This document shows positions 55,052-64,000 of a stretch of 64,000 nt of DNA, piece after piece. The DNA comes from Arthrobacter sp. S39 (GTDB taxonomy: Bacteria; Actinomycetota; Actinomycetes; Actinomycetales; Micrococcaceae), in contig NZ_SIHX01000002.1 of assembly GCF_004320525.1 (NCBI RefSeq), positions 310,001 through 374,000 of the forward strand, written 5' to 3'. A program made the translations under genes and the position numbers. The number at the start of each line of letters is the position of its first letter. Position 1 is the first letter of the stretch. The notes beneath the pieces were generated by a model. That model saw only the letters and a program-made list of their open reading frames with translations. It searched no databases and was not told the origin of the DNA.

Positions 55052-55831
55052 ATGACCGCGAACCCCAAGATCGCCATCATCGGTCAAAACGAGACCGGGT
55101 CCAAGGTTGCCGGTGTACTCACGAGGGCTGGCGCCAGTCTCATCAGATTCGATCCCGCTTCCAAGTCTCCTGCCGGAAGCCTTGAGGAAGCTGTCTCTGG
55201 TGCTGACGTGGTCCTCGCCGTGGGTTCTTCCACGGGCCCCTCAAAAATCGCGGATCGTGTTGCTCCCCTGCTCAGGGACGGTGCGCTCTACGCAGATCTG
55301 AACGCCGGAACGCCCGCAACGAAAAGACAGATCGCCGCGCAGTTCCCGGATGGTTCCTATGTGGACGTGACCATGGCGCAGCAGGATCCCGGCCCGACCG
55401 AAGGGCTCGTCATGGATGTAGCCGGGACCGGAGCCCGACGGCTGATAGAGCTGTTCGAACCCATTGGGCTGACGCTCCGGTATGTGTCGGAGGTCCCGGG
55501 CGAAGCAACGGCGCGCCACCTCATCCGCGGCCTGCTTGCCAACGGAATTGCAGGGGCTGTCATTGACTGTCTTTGGGCGGCCGAAAGCATGGGCCTGCAG
55601 AGCTGGGCTTACCAGGAGATTTTGGCGGAGTTCGAAGCCAGCTCACCGGAGACAGCTCGGCAGTACTTGTCCGGTACTGCCCAGCACATCAAACGTCGGC
55701 AAATTGAAATCATGGATGTGGTGTCGATGCTCAACGAGACCGGGTATGAGAGCACCATGCTTCCCGGGATCGAGTTCAACTACGGGCGCATCCTGCACGG
55801 AAAAAAGATCCCGTTCAGTAAGCGCCCGTAG
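55052..55831 (+). CDS. NAD(P)-binding 6PGDH-like protein (DUF1932 type)
   Basis: A 259-residue two-domain protein: an N-terminal Rossmann domain (KIAIIGQNETGSKVAGVLTRAG; the usual GxGxxG reads GQNETG, lacking the middle Gly) and a C-terminal helical domain (GLLANGIAGAVIDCLWAAESMG, IEIMDVVSMLNETGYESTM). This is the layout of beta-hydroxyacid dehydrogenase relatives annotated with DUF1932. It is translated right after the aldo/keto reductase and ends 8 nt from the ligC stop. A role in handling a lig-pathway keto or hydroxy acid is possible but unproven. Confidence 0.82.
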   Translation: MTANPKIAIIGQNETGSKVAGVLTRAGASLIRFDPASKSPAGSLEEAVSGADVVLAVGSSTGPSKIADRVAPLLRDGALYADLNAGTPATKRQIAAQFPDGSYVDVTMAQQDPGPTEGLVMDVAGTGARRLIELFEPIGLTLRYVSEVPGEATARHLIRGLLANGIAGAVIDCLWAAESMGLQSWAYQEILAEFEASSPETARQYLSGTAQHIKRRQIEIMDVVSMLNETGYESTMLPGIEFNYGRILHGKKIPFSKRP

Positions 55832-55839
55832 TCCGTGTT

Positions 55840-58035
<2,196 letters not shown>

Positions 58036-58036
<1 letters not shown>

Positions 58037-58929
58037 CAGCTCCAATACATGTTGTTGGGGTTGGTTACGAGCAATTTCTCCTGCAGGGCCGGGGTCGTTG
58101 CTATCGACGGGACATAGTCCACGAGGATTCCGTCATCGGGCATCTCTTTTTTCATGTTCGGGTGCGGCCAGTCGGTTCCCCACAGAACACGGTCGGGGAA
58201 CTCCTCCACCACGGTCCTTGCAAAAGGGACAACATCGGCATAGCCCGGGGCTCCACTGACCGTGATGCGGTCCGGGCAGCTGACCTTGGAAATGACGTTG
58301 GGGTTCTCCTCCATGAAGCGCAGGAACTGAGCGAACTCCGATCCGTCCACCAGTTTGGTGACGTCAGGCCGGCCCATATGGTCGATGACGATGGGAATGT
58401 TCAGGGATGTGAAAAAGTCCCACTTTTCTCGCAGGTCTGCGGGTTCGAAGTAGAGCACGACATGCCAGCCAAGGGGACGGATCTTTTCGATGATGTCCCG
58501 GTAGTACTCGTCCGGTTTTGGATCGACCAGGCGCTTGACGTAGTTGAACCGTACCCCGCGTACGCCGAGTTCATGCATCCGTGCCAGTTCTCCCGGCGTC
58601 ACGTCAGGCGCGACGGTGACCACGCCGCGGGCCTTATCGTTCGAGTGTTCCAGGACATCCAGGAGAGCCGAGTTGTCTGAACCGTGGCATGTTGCCTGAA
58701 CAACCACGTTCCTTTCAAAGCCGAGGAAGTCCCGCAGCGTGAACAGTTGATCCCTGCTGGCATCGCAGGGCGTGTATTTGCGTTCGGGGGCGAACGGGAA
58801 GATGCTGCCGGGGCCGAAAACGTGACAATGCGCGTCGACAGCTCCGGCCGGAACCCGGAATTTCGGTTTGCTCGGGTTGGGGTGCCAGTCGAGCCAGTCT
58901 GCGTCTTTCGCAAAGGTGAGGGTGTTCAT
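58036..58929 (-). CDS. ligI: 2-Pyrone-4,6-dicarboxylate lactonase
   Basis: A 297-residue amidohydrolase-superfamily lactonase that opens 2-pyrone-4,6-dicarboxylate to 4-oxalomesaconate. The HxH motif is in AVDAHCHVFGPG (about residues 31-40), the conserved RGVRFNY lies mid-protein, IVIDHMGRPD holds a His, and GTDWPHPN holds the catalytic Asp. The length equals that of Sphingobium LigI (293). The ATG overlaps the ligJ stop by one base. Confidence 0.96.
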
Positions 58930-59945
58930 CAGACCAAGGCCTCCAATTTTTGTTTGAGGCGGGGAAAGACCGCTTGGGCGTTGGTGGCGAAGATTCGTTC
59001 GCGCTCCTGGTCGGAGATGTCAGCGGCGTCGATGTAGCGCTTCGTGTCGTCAAAGTACTCACCGGTCTGAGGATCGATGCCGCGTACGGCGCCGATCATT
59101 TCAGAACCGAACAGGATGTTTTTGTTGTCAATGACGCCAAGCAGCAGGTCGATGCCAGGCTGGTGGTAGACGCAGGTGTCGAAAAAGACGTTTTTCATCA
59201 GATGCGTACCCAAGTCCGGTTGCTTGAGCATGTCGGCGAGACCACGGTATCGGCCCCAATGGTAGGGAACAGCGCCGCCGCCGTGCGGGATGATGAACCG
59301 CAGGGCCGGGAAGTCAGCGAACAGGTCGCCCTGGAGCAGCTGCATGAACGCGGTGGTGTCCGCGTTCATGTAATGCGCGCCGGTCGCGTGGAAGTTGGGG
59401 TTGCAGGACGCCGAGACGTGAATCATGGCGGGAACGTCCAGTTCGACCATTTTCTCGTAGAGGGGATACCAGTACTTGTCGGTCAGGGGCAGCGAGTCCC
59501 ACTTCCCACCGCTGGGGTCGGGATTGAGGTTGCAGCCAATGAAGCCGAGTTCAGTGACGCAGCGTTCGAGTTCCTTGATCGACTCTGTCAGGTCTGCTCC
59601 GGGGGACTGCGGGAGCTGACAGACCCCCACAAACGTTCCGGGGAAGAGATCTACGACGCGTTTGATCAGGTTGTTGCAGGCGATGGTCCATTCAAGGCTG
59701 ATACGTTGATCACCTTCGTCGTGACCCATCGCGGATGCCCGCGGGGAAAAGATCGTCAGGTCAATACCGCGGTCGTTAATGAGGCGCAGCTGGTTCGATT
59801 CAATGGACCGACGAATGATTTCATTGGAGATCTTGGGATAGGCGGGGCTGGGCTGACCGGCCTTGAAGGCCGCCAGCTGATCAATCCGCCACTGATTGTG
59901 CAGCTCCGGAGCGGTGGTGTAATGGCCATGACAATCGAGGATCAT
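58929..59945 (-). CDS. ligJ: 4-Oxalomesaconate hydratase
   Basis: A 338-residue amidohydrolase-2-type hydratase that adds water to 4-oxalomesaconate (keto form) to give 4-carboxy-4-hydroxy-2-oxoadipate; Sphingobium LigJ is 341. Seen: [18 protein letters not shown] (HxH), IGCNLNPDPSGG, MIHVSASCNPNFHATGAHYMNADTTAFMQLL and the Asp-containing NKNILFGSEMIGAV. The start ATG 59945 overlaps the stop of the tautomerase gene as ATGA, so the longer upstream frame is excluded. Confidence 0.95.
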   Translation of the reverse strand: MILDCHGHYTTAPELHNQWRIDQLAAFKAGQPSPAYPKISNEIIRRSIESNQLRLINDRGIDLTIFSPRASAMGHDEGDQRISLEWTIACNNLIKRVVDLFPGTFVGVCQLPQSPGADLTESIKELERCVTELGFIGCNLNPDPSGGKWDSLPLTDKYWYPLYEKMVELDVPAMIHVSASCNPNFHATGAHYMNADTTAFMQLLQGDLFADFPALRFIIPHGGGAVPYHWGRYRGLADMLKQPDLGTHLMKNVFFDTCVYHQPGIDLLLGVIDNKNILFGSEMIGAVRGIDPQTGEYFDDTKRYIDAADISDQERERIFATNAQAVFPRLKQKLEALV

Positions 59946-61054
59946 GCGATCTCCCAAGTTTCTTGAGGAACAAAAACGGAACCCGACATCAGCATTCGGG
60001 CGGTGCGAAGCAGGGCGGACTTGGTGACCACGGGCTGGCCTCCGGATTGGTCCACTTCCATCTGGACTGTGAAGAAGCCCGTGGGGTGTTCGACGCCTAT
60101 TTCCACGCCGGCGCCGGAGTTGCTGTGCTCAGCGGCAGGGTCCCCGGTTTGGGCCGCGACGCTGCCTTCGAGCATGCAGGCGGTTGCAACGGAGACGGCG
60201 CCCAGCACACCAATGGATTCATGGACCCGGTGGGGGATGAAGGTGCGGGTGCTGACGAACCCGCCGCCCTTGGCCGGTGCGAGCAGGCTCATCTTAGGAA
60301 CGGTCTTGCTGGTGACATCGCCGAGGTTCATCAAGCGCCCCGCGCGCAGGCGAATCTCTTCCAGCCGGTCCTTGAGGGCGGTAGCCGCCTCGAGTTCGGT
60401 TGGGCTTTCGTATCCGGTGATGCCGAAGTCGGAGGCCCTCAGGCAGACCACGGGCATGCCGTTGTCGATGCAGGTCACCTCTACACCGTTAACGACGTCG
60501 ATCACGTTGCCGGTAGGCAGAAGCGACCCACAGCTTGAGCCGGCGACATCTTCGAAATTGATGGTGATGGGCGCATGCGTTCCGGGCACGCCGTCAATGC
60601 GGGCGGAACCGGCATAGTTCACGACTCCGCCGGGGGTTTCCACGAAAGCGGTGGCCTTCGAATCGGTGTTCACCATGTAGATGGAGACCGGTGTGACAGC
60701 GTCAGCAGCAGGGAGAAGGCCTTGTTCCAGGGCGAATGGACCAACTCCGGCAAGGATGTTACCGCAGTTCTGTTGGTCGCTGACCTCGGCACGGTCAGGC
60801 CAAACCTGCAGAAACAGATAGTCCACATCGATCCCGGGGCGGGTCGACCGGCTGACAACGGCGACCTTTGAGGTGAGCGGGTGACCGCCGCCCATCCCGT
60901 CGATTTCGCGCGTATCGGGCGAGCCCATTGCTGCCAGCAGGAAGGCATCCCGTGCACCGCGCTCGTCAGGAAGATCCTCTGCCAGGAAATAGAGCCCCTT
61001 CGATGTGCCACCCCGCATCACCGTGCAGGGCACAGCCACCTGGGTGCTGGTCAT
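59942..61054 (-). CDS. ligU: 4-Oxalomesaconate tautomerase (PrpF family)
   Basis: A 370-residue PrpF/diaminopimelate-epimerase-fold protein, corresponding to LigU of Sphingobium and GalD of Pseudomonas, which isomerises 4-oxalomesaconate before hydration. Seen: [22 protein letters not shown] at the start, [37 protein letters not shown] and [12 protein letters not shown]. The ATG overlaps the ligK stop as ATGA. The symbol follows Sphingobium naming; the equivalent in pseudomonads is galD. Confidence 0.92.
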   Translation of the reverse strand: MTSTQVAVPCTVMRGGTSKGLYFLAEDLPDERGARDAFLLAAMGSPDTREIDGMGGGHPLTSKVAVVSRSTRPGIDVDYLFLQVWPDRAEVSDQQNCGNILAGVGPFALEQGLLPAADAVTPVSIYMVNTDSKATAFVETPGGVVNYAGSARIDGVPGTHAPITINFEDVAGSSCGSLLPTGNVIDVVNGVEVTCIDNGMPVVCLRASDFGITGYESPTELEAATALKDRLEEIRLRAGRLMNLGDVTSKTVPKMSLLAPAKGGGFVSTRTFIPHRVHESIGVLGAVSVATACMLEGSVAAQTGDPAAEHSNSGAGVEIGVEHPTGFFTVQMEVDQSGGQPVVTKSALLRTARMLMSGSVFVPQETWEIA

Positions 61055-61731
61055 TTCGCGTAGTCCTCGTACACCAGACCCTTGGCTGCGAGCCTGTCCC
61101 GCATGTCGTAAATGTCCAGTCCCAGCTCACCTGATTTAAGACGAGCCCGCTTTGCGGTCTCGTTAGCTTCACGCTCACGGCCCTTGGCGAGGACGCTTGC
61201 AGCCTCTTCCCGTCGAACAACGCAGACACCATCGACGTCTGCGACGATCACGTCGCCGGGTCGAACGAGCTGGTTGGCGATCACGATGGGAACCTGGACG
61301 TTGCCGACAGTCTCTTTGACCGTTCCCTGTGCGCCGATGGTTTTGGCCCAGACCGGGAATTTCATGTCCGTCAAAGTGTCGACATCCCGGACGCCGGCGT
61401 CGATTACCAAGCCGCGAACGTCGTGTGCAAGCAGGCTTTCAGCGAGCAGATCGCCCAAATATCCGTCGTCACAGGGGCTAGTGGGGGTGACTACCAGGAT
61501 GTCTCCGGCCTGGGCCTGCTCAACAGCAACATGGATGGACCAGTTATCCCCCGGAGCCACCTCACAGGTGAGGGCATTCCCTGCAATCCTCGCCGGGAAG
61601 ATGGGCCGAAGACGGATATCGAGCAGGCCAGTCCTGCCCTGGGATTCATGAACTGTGGCGACACCCAGATCTGCCAGCCCACCAACGATGTCAAGGGGGG
61701 TACGTGGGGTGCCTCGGACTACTCGTGACAT
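61051..61731 (-). CDS. ligK: 4-Carboxy-4-hydroxy-2-oxoadipate aldolase
   Basis: A 226-residue RraA-like class II pyruvate aldolase that splits 4-carboxy-4-hydroxy-2-oxoadipate to pyruvate and oxaloacetate (LigK/ProA family, 227-228 residues). The divalent-metal and substrate motif G-x20-R-D is seen around [29 protein letters not shown], with [14 protein letters not shown] earlier. ATG 61731 (MSRVVRG) has AAAGGAG 4-5 nt upstream. First gene of the seven-gene operon, hence nearest to the promoter. Confidence 0.94.
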   Translation of the reverse strand: MSRVVRGTPRTPLDIVGGLADLGVATVHESQGRTGLLDIRLRPIFPARIAGNALTCEVAPGDNWSIHVAVEQAQAGDILVVTPTSPCDDGYLGDLLAESLLAHDVRGLVIDAGVRDVDTLTDMKFPVWAKTIGAQGTVKETVGNVQVPIVIANQLVRPGDVIVADVDGVCVVRREEAASVLAKGREREANETAKRARLKSGELGLDIYDMRDRLAAKGLVYEDYAK

Positions 61732-62139
61732 GATTCTCCTTTGAATACCGTGCAATGCCTCTTGGTATAGAGAACGTCATGGTCACAGGTCGTTCCAAGG
61801 AACATTCCGCTGAACGGGAGGGATAAAAAGTCTCATCTGCACGACCTGGGTTTGAGCCGAGCCAAGGAAGGCACAAAGGAGTGCAGGCTCACCGAAGCGA
61901 ATCAGGCCGCATCGCCCTGCGGTGAGCGGTGCAATTGGCGGGAAGGTCATCATCGACTTCTCCCGCGCGCTGGACGACCTCGTATGCCATGTCAGAACGA
62001 CGTTTTCGTAGGGTTAGCGTGAGCTGTATACGCCCCTCCCACAAATAGATGTGACCGGCGACATCGGACCTTCCAGCAAACCATCGCTCGCTTCTACTAC
62101 GGGCTTAACGGCGGCGCCGGCAGCAAAGAGGTCAGCCCA
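61732..62139. promoter_or_regulatory. lig operon upstream region with dyad
   Basis: About 400 bp upstream of ligK. GTTCC-AA-GGAAC (61792-61803) is a 5-bp dyad 61 bp before the ATG, close to a -10-like TATACC on the minus strand (61764-61769). No coding frame is supported. The likely operator for an unknown lig regulator is here. Confidence 0.4.
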
Positions 62140-62470
62140 GTTTGCCGTGTGGCGAAGGTACTGGTGGTAGAAAGTCTCCCTGCTGATCCCGTCGTAATCA
62201 CGGGCGAGGATGGCCCGAGCCCACAGCCGGCGCACTTGACCAGTTCGGCCTGGTGTGAGGGTCCTTTTCACTCTTACAGGCGCGTTTCCTGATGAGGGAG
62301 AATTCGAACTTGGCGAAGGCCCTCAGCACGGAGAGCATGAGGTTTCCTATGGAGTCCTCACCCCAAGCAAACGTGGAAGTATGCGTAACCTTCATCAATA
62401 GCGGGGTGTGCTGCTCACTGAAGTGGACGCCGACTAGCGAAGTACCGCAAAAGACCTGCGGGGAGCATTC
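62140..62470 (-). pseudogene. Serine resolvase/invertase remnant
   Basis: Minus frames encode WGEDSIGNLMLSVLRAFAKFEFSLIRKR, the C-terminal half of the serine-recombinase catalytic domain, and, after a frameshift, KRTLTPGRTGQVRRLWARAILARDYDGISRETFYHQYLRHT, the helix-turn-helix tail. The N-terminal catalytic Ser region is missing. It marks a former transposon or plasmid module at the edge of the lig operon. Confidence 0.75.
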
Positions 62471-62488
62471 AAGCTAAGTGGCCAGCCT

Positions 62489-63595
62489 TCAAAGATAACG
62501 GTCCTGACCTGAGGACGGTGGGTCGGGCGAGACGAACAGCACCGGCGGATTAGCGCTTTTTGGGGGCTCATCGCTGACCGGATGGAGCAAGTACCGGCGC
62601 AGCGCGAGTGCCATCGAGGTACGGGTCCTGCCAGCAGGCGTCGCGACGTTCCATCCAAGTCGTTTCTCCAGTACCGCCTGGCGGGCTTGAATGGTCGAGT
62701 GGTGAGTGAACAAGCGAGCGGCTGCCTCACGGACGGAGGTACTCTCGGTCAGGGCCGCAAGTGTTTGTATCGCCCAAGAAGCCTCATCCTCTAGTTTATT
62801 TATTGCCTGCACATCGGAAGGCGGATTTGAGTCAGGATGACGCTGAGGAACGAGGTCGGCCCAAACCCCGAGGTCCTCGAAGGGAACCAATTGGGCTCCT
62901 GGGTCTGAAGCGGTTCCGGCGGCAGCAAAGGCCAGAGCCGTGCGTGCTTTTTTCCATGCATTGGGTAGCTCGCGGGCCTCGGAAAGCGGACTTATTCCAA
63001 TTCTGTGGCCGGCCAATGATGTCATTAGAGGAGTGTTAGGTGCAGCAAGGGGCCCGCGGGGCGGTGATACGAGAATCTGCGCTACATTTCCCGGCTGAGC
63101 GACTACCCTGCACAGGGATGCGGGATGGAGGGCTATTCTTTCAATCGCTTTTTCCTGCTTTATCGGGTTGGACGCTGTGAGGACATCGATGAGTATGTCA
63201 GTAAGTTCTTCCGCCGGAGGGTCGCTTTCCCCGCGAAGCGAAAGCATTGCCTCTGCCGCAGCCTGAAGAATTGCCGCATCCAGGACACGCAGCTCATCTT
63301 CCCGTTCGAGCCACATTGCCGGCGGCTCGCCAGCAAGTACTGGAGCGCATGGCCACGTAAGCCTTACGGGTGCTTTGCTCGGACTCCAGGATGCTCCTGA
63401 TTCGGAGCGGGCACTTTCACCGGTTAGGGGATCGAGGACGCGGGCTGGTGTTCCGCTGAGTGTCGCCATCAACTTTGCAATATCAATGACAGAAGCCACT
63501 GCGAGTTTATGGAATGCCGTGAGCACATCCAGCGCCTCTTGGGCAGCTGATTCATAGAGTGCCAGTCTTCGCAGCACCGTTTCCATGACGCCCAT
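62489..63595 (-). CDS. PucR/CdaR-type transcriptional regulator
   Basis: A regulator of about 368 residues. The C-terminal end has the PucR-type helix-turn-helix LTESTSVREAAARLFTHHSTIQARQAVLEKRLG, then ATPAGRTRTSMALALRRYLL. The N-terminal helical part (ETVLRRLALYESAAQEALDVLTAFHKLA) and the central domain resemble GAF/GGDEF-like CdaR relatives. The exact start is uncertain: ATG 63595, 63586 or 63628, none with a clear ribosome binding site. It is divergent from the tannase-like gene and 0.75 kb upstream of ligK, so it may control one or both. Confidence 0.78.
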   Translation of the reverse strand: MGVMETVLRRLALYESAAQEALDVLTAFHKLAVASVIDIAKLMATLSGTPARVLDPLTGESARSESGASWSPSKAPVRLTWPCAPVLAGEPPAMWLEREDELRVLDAAILQAAAEAMLSLRGESDPPAEELTDILIDVLTASNPIKQEKAIERIALHPASLCRVVAQPGNVAQILVSPPRGPLAAPNTPLMTSLAGHRIGISPLSEARELPNAWKKARTALAFAAAGTASDPGAQLVPFEDLGVWADLVPQRHPDSNPPSDVQAINKLEDEASWAIQTLAALTESTSVREAAARLFTHHSTIQARQAVLEKRLGWNVATPAGRTRTSMALALRRYLLHPVSDEPPKSANPPVLFVSPDPPSSGQDRYL

Positions 63596-63728
63596 ACTAC
63601 GTGGTCTGTCGATGCAATCGTCCGCCATATGGCGGTAGAAGACCGCCACTTGGCATCTTGTGGCGGCATAGAGAAGCCCGTTTGAATGATTCACGACGTA
63701 CATCGATGTACGAGCGAGAGGACCACGA

Positions 63729-64000
63729 GTGGTACACAGTAATTCCGAAATTGCCCCTGTAACCCTGGCCGGTGACGGACACCAGGACATCGTTCGCCTT
63801 AACTGCAATGTCCAGACGCTACAGGCGGGCCTCGCCCATCGCACGGGAGTCAGTGTCGTATTTGCGCAGGTTAACGAATCCGGCTTCTTCGACTCTCCTG
63901 CCGGCCGAATTGAGCGCCTTCCCGCCTTCTGCGACATCCGGGTGGACATCGTGGGCCACTCCCACACTGCTCGGGTAAGGATCTGGGCTCCGCTGGCCTG
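63729..64000 (+). CDS. Probable tannase/feruloyl-esterase-family hydrolase, 5' part
   Basis: A GTG at 63729 with GAGAGGA (63716-63722) 6 nt upstream opens a frame of 90 codons that runs past the window end. The segment IERLPAFCDIRVDIVGHSHTARVRIWAPLA resembles the N-terminal LPxFC-x-V...VxVWLPL pattern of tannase/feruloyl-esterase alpha/beta hydrolases. The catalytic Ser region would be beyond the window. If right, it would release an aromatic acid from an ester and feed the protocatechuate route. The assignment rests on one short segment. Confidence 0.45.
   Translation, partial: MVHSNSEIAPVTLAGDGHQDIVRLNCNVQTLQAGLAHRTGVSVVFAQVNESGFFDSPAGRIERLPAFCDIRVDIVGHSHTARVRIWAPLA

Noticed and set aside
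58950-59966. 338-residue plus-strand open frame
   Set aside because: Antisense to ligJ, with no family resemblance or ribosome binding site.

Overview
High-GC actinobacterial DNA, most like Arthrobacter sensu lato (Micrococcaceae); this is inferred from GC-rich codon use, frequent GTG starts and the look of the PobA, TyrS and Lig proteins, and no database search was possible. The window is an accessory catabolic region: about forty intact genes for uptake and breakdown of aromatic and other small organic compounds, many family regulators, several decayed genes and transposase/resolvase remnants. I see no tRNA, rRNA or CRISPR array.

Left part (1-16 kb). An MHS-type transporter faces a flavin monooxygenase cassette: NtaA/DszA-type luciferase-like monooxygenase, MFS transporter, TetR regulator, flavin reductase and MaoC-like hydratase. 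Next come an IS481-type transposase relic and the C-terminal half of an FAD-dependent oxidoreductase. A compact block follows with an ArsR regulator, an unusual SRPBCC plus periplasmic-binding-protein-fold fusion, an amidase and a second MHS transporter. It looks like a self-contained sense, import and hydrolyse unit for an amide. A run of gene relics follows, with a long inverted repeat built on DnaA-box-like sequences.

Middle (16-40 kb). A glycoside operon (GPH symporter, GH3 beta-glycosidase, TetR, MFS) has a perfect 16-bp palindrome in front of it. Relics of a TauE exporter, a rhodanese protein and a CGNR regulator come next. Then a luciferase-like monooxygenase, an intact CGNR regulator, a metallo-beta-lactamase-fold hydrolase and an MFS transporter paralogous to the one in the glycoside operon. 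Then a class III (GSA-aminomutase-like) aminotransferase, a decayed copy of it, a LysR regulator, an APC permease, a second MBL-fold protein, a SnoaL-like protein, a benzaldehyde-type aldehyde dehydrogenase, a tyrosyl-tRNA synthetase and an IclR regulator.

Right-centre (40-52 kb). Two paralogous YtcJ-type amidohydrolases flank AraC regulators, a nitrilase, an MFS transporter, a nitroreductase-like protein and a YdhR-like protein, suggesting nitrile/amide or heterocycle catabolism.

Right end (52-64 kb). The clearest pathway is here. PobA makes protocatechuate from 4-hydroxybenzoate. A seven-gene, fully translationally coupled operon (ligK-ligU-ligJ-ligI-ligA-ligB-ligC, minus strand) encodes the whole protocatechuate 4,5-cleavage route to pyruvate and oxaloacetate. 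Two oxidoreductases of unknown role converge on it. A resolvase relic, a PucR-type regulator and the start of a probable tannase/feruloyl-esterase-family gene close the window.
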